A stretch of DNA of 64,000 nt from Larimichthys crocea (GCF_000972845.2 NC_040016.1:21310807-21374806), one strand, 5' to 3'. Positions 1 to 11,446 are shown, counted from the first letter of the stretch. Translations and numbers: made by a program. Notes: a model not told the origin generated them from the sequence alone.

Positions 1-1130
1 GAATAATATTCAGTTTATTTGAATATTATTCATATTTATTCTGACTGCTGTGAATATATTCATGCTGTCCAAACACAAACAAACAAACGCTGTACTTCTG
101 TACCTGCAGCAACCTTCACTTCACATTCCCTTAACTTCACACCGTGTTCCAACATAAAACACAAACAAAACCTCTTAAACCTCAAACAGACTTCACTGTT
201 TCCTCTTTCCAAAATGTCCTCATGAGGGAGGACATCAGCATCATCGCTCCCCTCTCCCGGCTGTCCTCGGCTTGGTGGTGTCTCCCTGTGGGGGAGCGAT
301 GAGGTTGGAGCCTGTGCACGCCAAAGAAAACCTTTAAAAGTGTCCTCGTTTACTGAAACGGTTTCACTGTGAATGGTCCTCGGAAAGTTAGAAGTGCCAG
401 CTCAAACACACACGCATACAGACACACACTGTGCCAGGCATGCTCATGAATTCAGATTTCATTATCAGCACACAATGAACAAGACAACAGAGGATTGGAT
501 TACCAGTGGACTCAACAGAGCTGTCTTCTTGTCCGTCTCTCTGGATCTTCCCTTGCGTCCTCTCAAAAAGAAAAGAAAAAACATTTGTCAGATTTTCATC
601 ACACTATTCTCGACACGTCTCCACCTCCTCCGCCTTCTTCCATTATTATTATTTTTTCACCTGTTTATTTTATACAGAATGCGTCAGCCCCGCCTCGGGG
701 GATTGTGTGTCAGCCAATACATCTTTCATTCACCCAAACAGCTGTCACTGTTGACCGGGTAACTCGATGGACAGGCATGCATTTTCTTTTTTTGCTCCAG
801 AGAACCTTCACTGTCTTCATTCCTGAACTCTTAACTCTAACAGACAAAATGAAGACAGTCCCAATACTTTGATTTATGACCAGATACCTGCGGAGCGAAA
901 GACGACGAATCTCACATCAATCAAAGTTATTTAGTATTATTATGATTTTTTTTTTATGTTTTATTTTGTTTTTCTTCCAGTTGGCTTCTTAGCCAAACTG
1001 AGACGTCCACCTTAAACGTGACACATCCACCTTAAACAGAACAGGATCATCTCAACTTTATTGCATCAAATAGAAGATTGTTCATATATTTCGGATCATT
1101 TAAAATATGTATTTACATGTTCATGCAATC
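1..1130. other. No gene seen; AT-rich flank with two inverted repeats
   Basis: No coding region or recognised repeat family was found here. Bases 1-11 (gaataatattc) and 21-31 are perfect inverted copies. The segment tcatcgctcccc at 241-252 pairs perfectly with 291-302 across a 38-base loop. The rest is AT-rich with short homopolymer runs. The short open frames overlap each other in several registers and show no protein family. Confidence 0.5.
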
Positions 1131-1139
1131 AAACATAAA

Positions 1140-2215
1140 TTCTGAAGTAATGACACATTTTAATCTCAAGAATTATGAAACATGAAACTGTCATTGTCCA
1201 CAGTTGATGGTGGCGGTACTGAGATTTCACCTTTGTTGCACACGATTCTCCCCAGTGACCAGCTTTCTCCAACTTCGACATCCCAGCTGTGACTCCCAGA
1301 GTTAAAACCCTCCGAGCCCAGAGTACACCTGTACTTTTTATTCGTCTCCGGGTTGTCAGGAACATTCTGTTTCTCTGTAACCAGACAAGAGGAATTTGTG
1401 AGAAGAGGTCTTTAGATCCAGAATCGCTGGAACGTAGGACACAGTGTCCTTCATTTTGACGTTGAAGTTCAGGCTGTCCATGTATTTTGCCTCTTCTATC
1501 AGAGCTCCTAAGGGCAGCTCTGTATCATCCAGCAGGGGGCGCTGCCGGATTCTTGGCACCACAGCCTTGTAGTTCTGCAGGAATGAGACGTCTTCAGCTC
1601 TCAGCTTGTCCTCTGTGGCTGTCTCTCTGCTCAGAGCCTCCGTCTTCTCCATCATCTGCTCCTCTTCCTCCTTCAGAGCAGTGATCATGGCCTCCTCTTT
1701 CTTTTCTAGAAACTGGTGAAGCTTCTTAAACTGCACCTTCATCTGCCTCTATGCGTCCTGCCTGAACCTTTATGTGTTTTGCCATGTGGTCAGACTTCTC
1801 TTTAAGTTCTTTTAGAAACCAATAACTTCTCTTTTAAGGGCTCCAGAGTTTCCTGAAGGTTGTTCTCGGGTTCTCTTGCAGCTCATCGGTAGGTCTGAGT
1901 CTGTGGTCGTTGTGTGTCTGAAATACTGCAGACGATGCACACCGGCTGCTGATGATCCAAACAGAAGAGTTTCTCAGAATGCAGACTGCAGAGAGCCTCC
2001 GAAGATCTCTGATCTCTCTCTCGTGAGAAGGCCTCACACAGGTTTTGGTCTTAAAGGTGGATCTTCTCTTACAAATTGGACACTCACGTGTTGGTTTCTG
2101 TTTCCACCAGCTCTTCAGACAACCTTTAAAGAAGCTGTGGCTACATGACAGAACAACATCCTGACAGACCGGACAGCAGAGATCCTCCTCTGATCCACAA
2201 GCCAGTTAGTCTCTA
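1140..2215 (-). pseudogene. TRIM-family (TRIM35 / zinc-binding protein A33-like) pseudogene
   Basis: Read on the minus strand, this block gives the parts of a fish TRIM ubiquitin ligase in order, in shifting frames. A RING finger lies at about 2185-2060 (CCPVCQDVVLSCSHSF, then CPICKRRS). A B-box follows at about 1990-1890 ([27 protein letters not shown]). A coiled coil runs about 1830-1370 (QFKKLHQFLEKKEEA, KLRAEDVSFLQNYK). A PRY-SPRY start lies at about 1375-1255 ([17 protein letters not shown]). Intact family members ubiquitinate targets through the RING, often in innate immunity. Here the RING appears to lack about five residues after CPVCQD, and a zinc-ligand Cys is Phe (SHSFF, where SHSFC is expected). 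Frames break between RING and B-box, near 1830 and near 1745. The SPRY ends after roughly 60 residues instead of about 170. A continuous stretch of 128 codons survives (1742-1356). I read this as a dead copy; a spliced active gene is unlikely given the frame breaks inside domains. Confidence 0.87.
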
Positions 2216-4058
2216 AAACACAACAAACAGAAAGTACAGTCAGTCATGGCTCTCCTCCTTCCTCCTCTACAAAGATTTACTTTGAGTTCAGTTTTAATTG
2301 TAAAACTCACATTTAGTGTTTAGAGCGTCAGTAGTTTTCTCTCCTGTAGCTGAATTCACTCACAGGAAGTTGTTAATTTGGTCTGATGGTGAACCTGATC
2401 ATCTGTCTTTCCGTCCATGCGTCTCTTTTTAGTGAAGAATAAGAACAAGCTGGTGGAGACTCAGAGGTGTGTCTCAGTCCAAAGTCCAGATTTATTGTTG
2501 ATAACGTGGACTGATTGTGTGCAGCAGGCTAATCCAACATCCATGTCCAGAAAGTAGTTTGAACTGAGCTTGAATACAGTGAAGGAGTCCAGATAACTGA
2601 ATGAGGGGACCATGTACCGTAAGATGTACCACTGATTGTTGTAATAATACTAATAGCTAGGCTTTTTGTAATAGAAGAACAACATGAAGATAATATTGTT
2701 TAACAGATGGAGAGACAGGATAATACACAGTTTAAGAATGGAAATGTTACCACATTACGGCAAATCCTGCAGTCAAATGTCACCTATTGTGGAACTGACC
2801 ATTTTCTTTTCCCTCTAATCTCAAACAAACACCCAATCATTTTCATCAAATTCAAAAACTGCTCAAATTACTACTTCTGCTCCACTCCGCTCCAGCTGCA
2901 GTTTGTCTTTCAAGGAATAAACTTGTATGTCAGAACACAGACTGGAAGCAGGGCGCAACAGCCGCTCTGTTAGAAGCTCAAAAACATACCTACCAGTTTG
3001 CAGGATTCAGGAGCATCTAGGGGTGTAGTTGCTGATTGCAACTGCCTCACTTCACCCTCTCTTTCCTAGCAGGAATGAGAAATGACGGCGTCTGCAAGAG
3101 GCCTTATTTAGAGCTTTTAGACAGCAGAAATGTTAGTTAACTGCATGAACACTAGGGTGTGCTCTCCTATTAGTGAGAAAAAATCGATGGCGTCCCAGAC
3201 ACACTAGTGTGTGTTTATGTGAAATGCAATCTCAAATCTAATATCCAACTTTTGCTGAGACTTAATGAGTACATTTAAAGCTGAGATTTGTAGCAATGAG
3301 CAAACACATTCACATTCACAGTACAGTTATTTTTCAAACAGAGAGAAAGAAACACCATTTTAGCCACTTTAGTGTCTTTTTAGGGTTGATTAGGACTTCA
3401 AACAGATGGCTGATTACCTGCCGAAGTGACTCGTAGAGCCGAATGAGCAACAAAAGCAAGATGACTAATTTCTGCTATTGGTAATTCAGCATCATAAATT
3501 TGCATTTACTTCTCCCTCTTGTAGATAAAACGAGAAGACTGCAATGAACAGAGAAGAATGCACCCAGAAAATCAAACCCATGTATTATTCATGTCATAAT
3601 GCAACATCAATTTCTCATTATCATGCCACTGTTTGGCAGGGACTAGTGTCAATTTGCTTCCGCGGCTTCGGGCCGCTGCTAAACACAAAGTGATAAATGA
3701 CATTGTTCAGAAGTGCCATAATCTTTTTTTTTTCTTTTGTGTGTGAGTATTTCTTCCATTTTGCCATGTTCACTTCAAACAGTGACATACATTCATAGGA
3801 CAGCAGTAGACTTCGGGGTAATTTGCTGCAGGTTTAAGGACACACAAACAAAAAGTGGAAGCAGTGCGGGCTGTTTGATCATTTTTTATTTGCTTAAAGG
3901 GAATACTCGCTCTTTGTGTTGTAATTAAAGACCCTCTGTGTTTCGTTTTGGGAGCCGGTCTGGCTGGTTGTGCATGAATCTCTCCCTGTGTAACTACTGG
4001 CTTTGTCCTCAAATAGTCTGTTTCTCGTCTCATCTGCGATTTAAGTATTTATTTGAAC
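2216..4058. other. No gene seen; unique-looking intergenic DNA
   Basis: AT-rich sequence with scattered stops in all frames. A short CpG-containing patch near 3658-3680 stands out slightly from its surroundings. A run of T lies at 3725-3735. No transposon ends, tandem array or RNA gene was recognised. Confidence 0.4.
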
Positions 4059-4129
4059 CAAAACAGAGTTGGTGATTTTTAAAACAGTGGAAAGACGAAC
4101 AAAGATAGTTTGTTTCTGATCTGTGAGGT

Positions 4130-4884
4130 AAAATAGCTGTTTCTGGTGCTCAAAAAGGATCTCAGAGTCGATCAGACTTCTATTTTAGACTTTTATTTGT
4201 TTCAGTCTAGTTTGAATGATGTGTATTGTATTGTCTGCAGGAGAAAATTGCTGTTTTTGTCAATGGAGTCTGGTAGAGCTTTGGGTAGTGACCGAAAGAA
4301 TGAGATCGCGAATACATGCGGCCGAAATGAGCTTCCTTCGCAGGGTGGTTGGGCTCTCCCTTAGAGATAGGGTGAGAAGCTCGGCCATCCGCGAGGAGCT
4401 CAGAGTAGAACCGCTGCTCCTCTGCATCGAGAGGAACCAGTTAAGGTGAGGATGCCTCCTGGACGTCTCCCTGGTGAGATGTCCCAGGCACGTCCCTCCG
4501 GGAGGCGGCCCCAGGGAAGATTCAGGGCACGCTGGAGGGACTATGTCTCTCGGCTGGCCTGGGAACACCTTAGGGTCCCCCTGGGAGAGCTGGAAGAAGT
4601 GGCCGGGGAGAGGAGAAGTCTGGGCTTCCCTGCTGAAGCTGCTGCCCCCGTGACCCGAATCCGGATAAAGCGGGAGAAGATGAGATGAGATGAGTCTGGT
4701 GGTGACCAATACGAAACACAGGGGCTGTTTCTGGTTCTCAAAAAGGATCTTAGAGTTGGTGATTGTTGAAACAGTGGAAAGATCGCTTTTGGTGGCTTTT
4801 ATTTAGTTTCAGTCTAGTTTGAATGACGTGTTTTGTATTGTCTGTAGGATAAAATAGCTGATTTTGTCAATGGAGTCTGGTGGC
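4130..4884 (+). repeat. Direct repeat of a ~150-bp host segment on both sides of a LINE
   Basis: Bases 4137-4274 and 4727-4880 are diverged copies of one segment. Both hold ctcaaaaaggatct, then tttcagtctagtttgaatga, then ttgtattgtctg, and end in ttttgtcaatggagtctggt. Near 4059-4092 a further fragment (gagttggtgattttt, aacagtggaaaga) matches 4754-4782. The LINE 3' end at 4275-4691 sits at the end of the first copy, so the duplication existed independently of the insertion. Confidence 0.75.
4275..4691 (+). mobile_element. LINE 3' end (C-terminal part of reverse-transcriptase ORF, teleost Rex1/L2-like)
   Basis: Conceptual translation gives the C-terminal tail of a fish LINE ORF2 in two frames. 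The first holds RVRSSAIREELRVEPLLL and LCIERNQLR. The second holds RMPPGRLPGEM, then RWRDYVSRLAWEHLRVP, then LEEVAGERR. A small deletion with a frame change at about 4446 removes the few residues expected between them. The 3' end is GGATAAAGCGG followed by a short tail of GATGA repeats. The 9-bp target duplication gagtctggt lies at 4266-4274 and 4692-4700. With the element and one copy removed, the flanks rejoin smoothly (caatggagtctggtggtgac). The copy is truncated at its 5' end and inactive. The clade name is from memory of similar fish repeats and is less sure than the LINE call. Confidence 0.85.
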
Positions 4885-7328
4885 GTGTATGTTTTGATCT
4901 GAGATACTAGTGCTTAAGTGCAACATTTAGTGGTTCTGAAGAATTTTTGGAGTTGGCAAATCCATAATTATTGGTTAAATTAAATAAACAAATCATACAC
5001 CTTCTCCATTCTCCACCATTCTCTTCACTTCCATTGTTGATTAATGACTGCTGTACATAAGCCTTTTTACCCAGGAACTAAAAGGCAGTTCAACTCACAC
5101 AAAGTCTGCTCTCATGAACAAACAAATCATAATTCAGGCTCGATCTGAACTGACTGATGTCTGAAGTCTCTAAATCTCCACAGTGGGAGACGTCTCAGCT
5201 GTCCCACTGTGGATCTGATGTGAAAACACAGCAAGGACTTTTTTGGTTTAATGGAGCTTCCCTGACCTAAAAATGTTATTCCTGTCTGGTTTCTTTTTTC
5301 AGCTCAGAAAAGCTCTACGGGCGTAAACAGTCTGGCTTGTACTACAGGCTCGCTGTGAAAAACTTCAAAACTGATACAAGAGAGAAATAAATAAATGCTT
5401 TCCAAATTCTGGAGCTGTTCAGAGATTTAACCAACTTTCTCTTCTCTGGATTCCAACTCTCTGAATTGAATGTTCTAGAAATTCCTGTACCAGTGGGAAC
5501 TTTGGATCGAATCCCACATGGACCGACATAATCATCACACGGCAGGAAGCCGGGTCGAAGCCAAGCGAAGCGATAGCTGTAGTTAAGTTTAATCATCGCA
5601 GCACAAAGTGACAAGCAGTGAGTCGAGTGGCGAGTGAACGGAGTATAGTGTTGGAGCCATTATTTGTATTTGTGTGTGTGTGTGTGCGCATAGGAGTGAT
5701 GGAGCTCTCGAGGGAGGTGAGGCGAGCCAAGACCTGGTGTGTGATCATCATCGCCACGGGACAGCTAGAGGAGCGCACGGCTTATTAAGGGGATCGCCTC
5801 GGGAGGGCAAGTCGATCACAGAGCCAGCTGGAGTTTCCTCAAAGCAGAGAGAGAGAATGAGAGACGGAAGACTGACACAAATACTCATACAGAGACGAAT
5901 GATAGAGACATATGCAGACGATAATCATAGAACGAAGATGAAACTATTAATCAAATAAATATCAAATCCCAAACTACGATGATATTCTTGTTTAACCAAC
6001 CAATGATGGGATTAGACTAAATTATATTAACCTGAAAATGGTTTAATTCTGCACACGGAGATTAATTAGAAATTAAATTTATTATCTATTGTTTCATTTT
6101 GTGTAATGCATCTCGGTGAACACAGACAATTCTGTATCTGGGACACCTCATCAGGCCCAAACATAAAAGCTAGCATATTCTCTGTCTGAAGATCTTTGCC
6201 TTTTGTTGACTGCTTTGATTTCAAAAAACGTTCAATGTGTTGCTTCAGGCACAGCAGGTATACTGACATTCCTGATCCCTGGTCTGACACTGTTGTGAGA
6301 TTTATGTTGAAGGTTAAAAAAAAAAAATATTGAAATCTGTCCACAGCAAGGCCTGAGGATTATTCTGAGCAAGCAAGAGATTGTTTCTGGTTCTGTACTG
6401 TATGTTCTGCCAATGATACATTGACAGTGACTATAGTGAGGCACTGACATGAATCCCATCAAATAAAAAAGAGTATATGTATGGCTACATACCAGCAGAG
6501 ATCAGTGAGGAATACAGCTTCGAACCAGCGAATTGACTGCAGTGATGTAGGTAGAAGTAGAACTAGAAATTACATCACATGTTACAACGTATATGTATTT
6601 ACTGAACTGCAGACAGGGTCGTACAGTATCTATAGCAGATTCTTGCACAGAGACGTCCACTGGACTGAAATTTCACATGATTTTTCTCTCTTTTTATTCC
6701 CCACTCAATCCCCTTAGGACAGGATGAGTGGCTGCTCAGCGCAGGTGTAACTAATACCATTAAACATGAACGGCTGCATTATATTCAGGTCTTCCATAAA
6801 CACTAGAACCCCGCAGCCTCTGGGGTGTAGCCCCTCGGGTAGCTGTAAGTCATCAGCCGTAGTATTTATTTTCATTAACTGCAGCCATTTTACCACACAG
6901 CAATCCAGAAGAGATTTAATTGAATTATTTGATTTTTCAGTATTGATTTAGTTTACTATGATGTGCTTGTGATGCCAACTAATACCAATATTAACTATGA
7001 TGATGGAATTCTATCTTTGATAACTGCCTTAGTTAAGACTTTACATCCAAACTAGTTAAGATGCTTTAAGTAATCTGGTGCAACCAATTTCAGTAGCTGA
7101 TCACATCGCTGCTGTTATAAAATAAATGAATAAGTGGGTTCTGAAATATTGTTTGAAAGAGTCTGATCTGTTATGGTAAGGCGGGAGATTGTTCCTATGT
7201 CTGGTTGCAAGGACGGCAAAGGAACAATCGCCTTTGGTTTTACTTTTGGGACATGGCATAGGCAACAGGTTTTGGTTGGTTGACCTACCATGCAGTAACT
7301 GGTTACTCTGTGGTCTGTCCTTGTCAGT
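4885..7328. other. No gene seen; includes a CpG-bearing block at about 5480-5860
   Basis: Mostly AT-rich. A hairpin is formed by about 5176-5189 and 5201-5215 (ccacagtggga arms). The stretch 5480-5860 is richer in CpG and purines than its flanks (for example around 5540-5570 and 5790-5810) and holds a short (tg) run at 5670-5687, but no protein or RNA family could be assigned. Bases 6480-7328 show nothing recognisable. Confidence 0.4.
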
Positions 7329-7823
7329 CCCACCAGGATTTCGCGGGCCCTTTTTTGAAATATTTGCGGCCTAAAATTCCTGATGTTGCATGAGGTTTTC
7401 AAAAAAAATTGCGGTGAAAGTTGCGGTGCTTTTTACATTTTTGTTGCGATTTGTAGTGCCCGGAGAGGGCGCAGCGAGCACTAAGTCCACGGCCCTGGGA
7501 AGCGGCAAGGTCCAGGCGGGAGCCGTGAGCCACCTTCACTCCCGAGCCTTTCCAAGCCGACCCAGAGCCGGTTGCGGCACACCGCCGCGGAGGTAAAGCG
7601 CCGGGCGGAGGCCAGCCAGCGCCAGGAAGGGTCCCATGAGGGGGATCCTCCCGTACCGTGCGGCCGTCCCTGACCCGCCGAGTTGAATCCCCCGGGCAGA
7701 CTGCGCGGAAGTTGCGGAAAAATCGCGGTGATTGGTTAAATCTGCAACACCGCCCTGAATTCACGAGAATTCACTGAAGTTGCGTTGAAGTTGCAAATTG
7801 CAACATCGCGAATTCCTGGAGGG
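7329..7823. mobile_element. Non-autonomous DNA transposon (TIR element) with captured rDNA
   Basis: The ends are imperfect terminal inverted repeats. The left end reads cccaccaggatttcgcg (7329-7345) and the right end, reverse-complemented, reads ccctccaggaattcgcg (7823-7807), 15 of 17 matching. Both sub-terminal regions carry repeated GTTGC/TTGCGGTG words in opposite orientation. They resemble a common fish TIR element I recall ending in GCGAAATCCTGGAGGG. No transposase frame is present. The 495-bp element has a foreign GC-rich core at 7456-7709, described separately. I could not identify a target-site duplication or assign a superfamily. Confidence 0.7.
7456..7709 (-). rRNA. 28S rRNA fragment (D2 region), antisense, inside a transposon (non-functional)
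   Basis: The reverse complement begins ccgcgcagtctgcccggg and runs through gattcaactcggcgggtc, cgcggcggtgtgccgcaacc, ggctctgggtcggcttggaa, gaaggtggctcacggctcc and ccgcttcccagggccgtgga to gtgctcgctgcgccctc. This matches, in order, the vertebrate 28S rRNA stretch that starts at the D2 expansion segment. The fragment is about 254 bp and much more GC-rich than anything nearby. It begins and ends abruptly where TTGCG-rich transposon sequence resumes. It lacks the rest of 28S, so it cannot give rRNA. The identification rests on memory of 28S sequence; a direct alignment would settle it. Confidence 0.85.
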
Positions 7824-8463
7824 TCTGCCTTGTTCAAGCATGGAAACACGGACTCTGAGGAATTGGACCCAGATGTAGATGTTGGTGCAGTTCAATGCTT
7901 AAATAATCAAAACAAAGGGTACAAAGGCTTAATGAATAGTGAGAGCAGTCCAGCGTGGGCAAACAAATCCAAAAGATCAGGCAAAAAACAGGTCCAGAAA
8001 CGTCCAAAATCCAAACAATACTGGGATACACTAGGAATGGCTGAAACGCTTCAACAAGATGAACTGGCAACCAAAACAAAGGCTACAGGGGGTTGTGACA
8101 CTCAAAGAGTGTTTTTGGAGCCGTGTGCATCACATGGCAAACGTCACCATCATTACACAGTTTGGCCACTACAGTGTGTTGAACTCCAGCTCTTTTCCTG
8201 GGAGCCCGCTTGAAACATTTTTTATACCTTGTCAGCCGGTTGTAGTCGAATCTGATCTGTTCCTTTGACGACACCCACCTGAGATGTAGTGGCACACCTG
8301 CGTGGTTTCAAGTATTGGAACTCTTAAAGAGGCCAAAACACAGCAAATGGTATCGTGTTGCTGTTTGATTGCTCCTCAGTGTTCAGTGAAATAATGCTCC
8401 TTTTGTTTCCGATATGCAGCTGCATGGCCTCGGAGCCAGAATACACAAGAAAACACGCAATCA

Positions 8464-8497
<34 letters not shown>

Positions 8498-8856
8498 CAT
8501 CAGCCTCCTTATACACTGCGTGTGCAATTACGCCAACACTGTCACACAAACACAAAAAAACTAAATGACAATTTATGTAATTATACCACGCACACTAATT
8601 TGTGCACATATTCCACTTCCTGTCTGACACACATGCCAGTGCAGTGCTCAACACACACACGCCTGTGAATTTTTTACTACACACTTGTGCACACACACAC
8701 ACACACACACAATAACTCCACCAAATCCTTAGGTCATTGTGTTAATTAATTAGCCTGTACAACAACCCAGCATGGAGTTAATTAGAAAGGCTGTCACCTC
8801 CTGCAAGACTCCCAGATATCTTTTTCTTCAGGCCGCATTCAGCCACTATCACAGCA

Positions 8857-8890
<34 letters not shown>

Positions 8891-10287
8891 GGGTGGGCTT
8901 TGACACGGCTCCCCGAGTGAATGATGCAGGTAAATCTTTCTATTGTGCCTCTTTGTCCGTTTTGCAGGTAAGCAGGGATTTTAAAATCCGAGGCTGGGAA
9001 AAGTTGAAATTGCCCGTCGGATTGAAAAGACTTTTTAACTTTTGCTGTCATCTTTGGTCATTTTGTACGTTTCTACAAGTGTTTTTCAAACTGGCAGCCA
9101 ATAAAATGGCAACTTGGGCTTTGCAAAGATGTAGATGTGACGTTGGCATGTCTGCGTTGTAAAACCTGAAGCAGATCAGATGGTACTGTAGAGCGCTCGA
9201 GAAGTCCCGATTGAAGAAAGGAATGTGACTCATTTAAATATTCACACTCACGCTGGCGCTCTTCTTAAATTGGTTGCTTTAAACTTTTAATTGAATCAAT
9301 TTTACTTCTGTCTAAATTAAAAATTGTGGCAAAGAAAATGAAGCTGCCTCTCCTTGATGCTTTTTCCATTTTCTCTCCAGCGTCTCCAGCAAAACACGAA
9401 CAGACACACAGTCACCAACACGCACACACTGAATTGTTTCTTTATAAAATGAAACAGCATGAAACTCTGTCACACTGGACACTCCGCTAAATGTGGGATT
9501 TTTGTTGAGTTTAAAATTCTCCTCTCAGGCTTCATGAGAGTGAGCAGTTTGTTCCATCTTTGATTCTGTGCACAGTCTCTGTACACTTTATTTTTTAATG
9601 TTCAGGCAATTCAAATGAATTATTGTCCATTTAACTTCAACAAGGATTTATTCTTCCAATAAGGAAATTCTGTTTGGAGTGATTTACAGTGTGTAGACAC
9701 ACATCAGCAATCAGATTCGAGTCAGCAGATCAGAATATTCCTCTGATAATAGAATGATTGTTTGACATGCACGGATGAGTGAAAGTGAAACATTCAGTTT
9801 CTCTTGTTGATGCTTTTCAGTCTCAAGTGTTGATTTATTTTGGCCACTTGAGGAAAGAAGAGCACAGTTACAGAGGAAGTCAAAACCCTTGACATCTTTG
9901 GTTGCTGTTGCTGTATCAGAGCTATAACTCTGCTTATGCAGCACCTGTCCCCTGTCTGTCTGCAGTTTGGTGTTGGGCAGCATACAACGGGTTTATCAGA
10001 GCTTGTCTGCTGAAAACATCTGCTTGCTGATGCTGGAAATGGGAGTTGATGACTTCAACAGGCTAACATGACGGCAGCATGAACCCAAAATCAACAGATT
10101 TGGCTGCGTGATTGCAATAAACGGCTCAAAGTGATGATGATGTAACTACATTGTGATGTAGTTTGCAGTAAAAGAAAGTGAAGGAGATACGATGGAGACT
10201 TGACATCAAAGTGTTGATACTTGTACATGAGACATGAGCTACTGAGAGATACTTGTACAAAGTACTGTCGGCTTGCTGCAGCATTGA
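7824..10287. other. No gene seen; CA-rich intergenic DNA
   Basis: Three (AC)n tracts lie at 8465-8494, 8690-8711 and 8858-8888, with degenerate CA-rich sequence between them (8540-8670). Otherwise AT-rich sequence without supported coding regions. The frame at 7785-8213 has no recognisable domain and begins inside the transposon end. Confidence 0.4.
8465..8888. repeat. Cluster of three (AC)n microsatellites
   Basis: Uninterrupted AC runs at 8465-8494, 8690-8711 and 8858-8888 within 425 bases. They create spurious His-Thr frames on one strand and Cys-Val frames on the other. Confidence 0.95.
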
Positions 10288-10515
10288 TAGAAGTGCAGTG
10301 GGTTTGCATTGTTGCCTCACAGCAAGTTTTCTGTGTGTGCGTTTGTTCTCCCGGTTTCATCTTCCCACAGTTCAAAGACCTGCAGGTTTGTAGGTTAACT
10401 GCTGACTTTTGCCTTGCTTCCCTTGAAGTGGCTCTTGCCCAAAGCCAGCTGCAATCAGTTCCAACCCCCCGCGACCCTGATCAGGATGAGCAGTTATGGG
10501 AAATGGATGGATATA
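10288..10515 (+). mobile_element. Diverged SINE-like fish repeat
   Basis: The block contains gttgcctcacagcaag, then gtttgttctcccggttt, then cacagttcaaagacctgcag, then ccccgcgaccctgatcagga and a GATGG-type tail. This order matches a very common teleost repeat with a tRNA-like head and a LINE-like 3' end. It is well diverged, and no target duplication was found. Related pieces lie at 37606-37895 (-), 42570-42628 (+) and 47985-48080 (+). Confidence 0.72.
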
Positions 10516-11091
10516 TTTACAGTATAGCACATTTCAAAACACGTGTAGTGCTTTAACATTAAAAGAAACCACAATTACAAAGAATAACAACTAAAAAGTC
10601 TTCAAAAAGAGTCATATGGGTTTTTAGGCCTGATCTCCTCAGTCCACAGCCTCAGTGCCCAGACTAAAAAAGCCACATCTTTGTATATATTTGTGTACAT
10701 GTGGACCTAGGAACAGCTAAGAATGACACATTCAAGAATCTCAGGGAGCCAGGAGAGACCTAACGCACTAAATAATCTGTTAAATAACCTTGGGAAAGGC
10801 CTCTTTAAAACAGTAGCATATACAGTCATATAGTGTGTATATTATGAATATCGAACGGCCAACAAAATAATTTGTCCAAAATTGATAGAAACACAAGAAG
10901 AAGGTAGGAAAGGTTTTGGTTTCTTACACTTTATATAAAATGTTTGATTTTATGGAATACCATAGTGAGTAGTGAGTTTTCATAAGTCCCCTTGACAACC
11001 ATAATCTTTATAACTAACTAGAACATTTCTAAAGAAATTTTGAGTGTGCCTGACTCTGGCCCCGTCACCCCCATACATTATTACTGACACT
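10516..11091. other. No gene seen
   Basis: AT-rich intergenic sequence with no recognisable repeat ends, RNA gene or coding frame. Confidence 0.4.
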
Positions 11092-11212
11092 GCTTCCTTC
11101 CTTCCTTTCTTCCTTCCTTTAGTCATTGTTTTTCTTCCTTCCTTCCTATTGTCGTTTTTTCTTCCTTCCTTCCTTCCTTCCTTCCTTCCTTCCTTCTGTC
11201 CTTCCTTCCTCC
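11092..11212. repeat. (CTTC)n microsatellite, interrupted
   Basis: Long (cttc)n with short breaks (tttagtcattg and attgtcg inserts). The longest clean run is 11160-11196. It pairs in style with a second array at 11447-11575. Confidence 0.95.
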
Positions 11213-11446
11213 GATGCTCGGGCGGCTGCGGTTTAAATGCCCAGTGATGCTGCTGTGGGGGCACTCTCATTGGCGGCGTGGGAACGATGCTGCACCAATC
11301 CTGGCCATGCAGCTGACGAAATGTTGTCCCCGCCTCCTCCAGTTTGGGGCCAACCAGAGACCGGCAACCGCACACCTGCATTTACCTGGGAAAAAAAAAC
11401 ACTACCCACACATATGCGTGGGGCGAAACGGCGGCAGCCGTAACAC
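11213..11446 (-). other. GC-rich, promoter-like island between two CTTC arrays (unidentified repeat?)
   Basis: This 234-bp block is GC-rich while both sides are (cttc)n. On the minus strand it has two CCAAT/ATTGG-type words (near 11270 and 11295), a GGCGGGG GC-box-like word near 11330 and a TTTAAA word near 11235 that could serve as a TATA-like element. It looks like a repeat family member I cannot name, perhaps an LTR or tandem-repeat promoter. There is no convincing coding frame. Confidence 0.4.

Noticed and set aside
4260..4709. 149-codon minus-strand frame
   Set aside because: It is antisense to the LINE C-terminal coding sequence, which is on the + strand.
6714..6896. 60-codon minus-strand frame without skewed composition
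   Set aside because: No family recognised, and no flanking splice or start evidence.
10980..11381. 133-codon minus-strand frame with KEGRKEGRK repeats
   Set aside because: Translation of the (CTTC)n array on the opposite strand.
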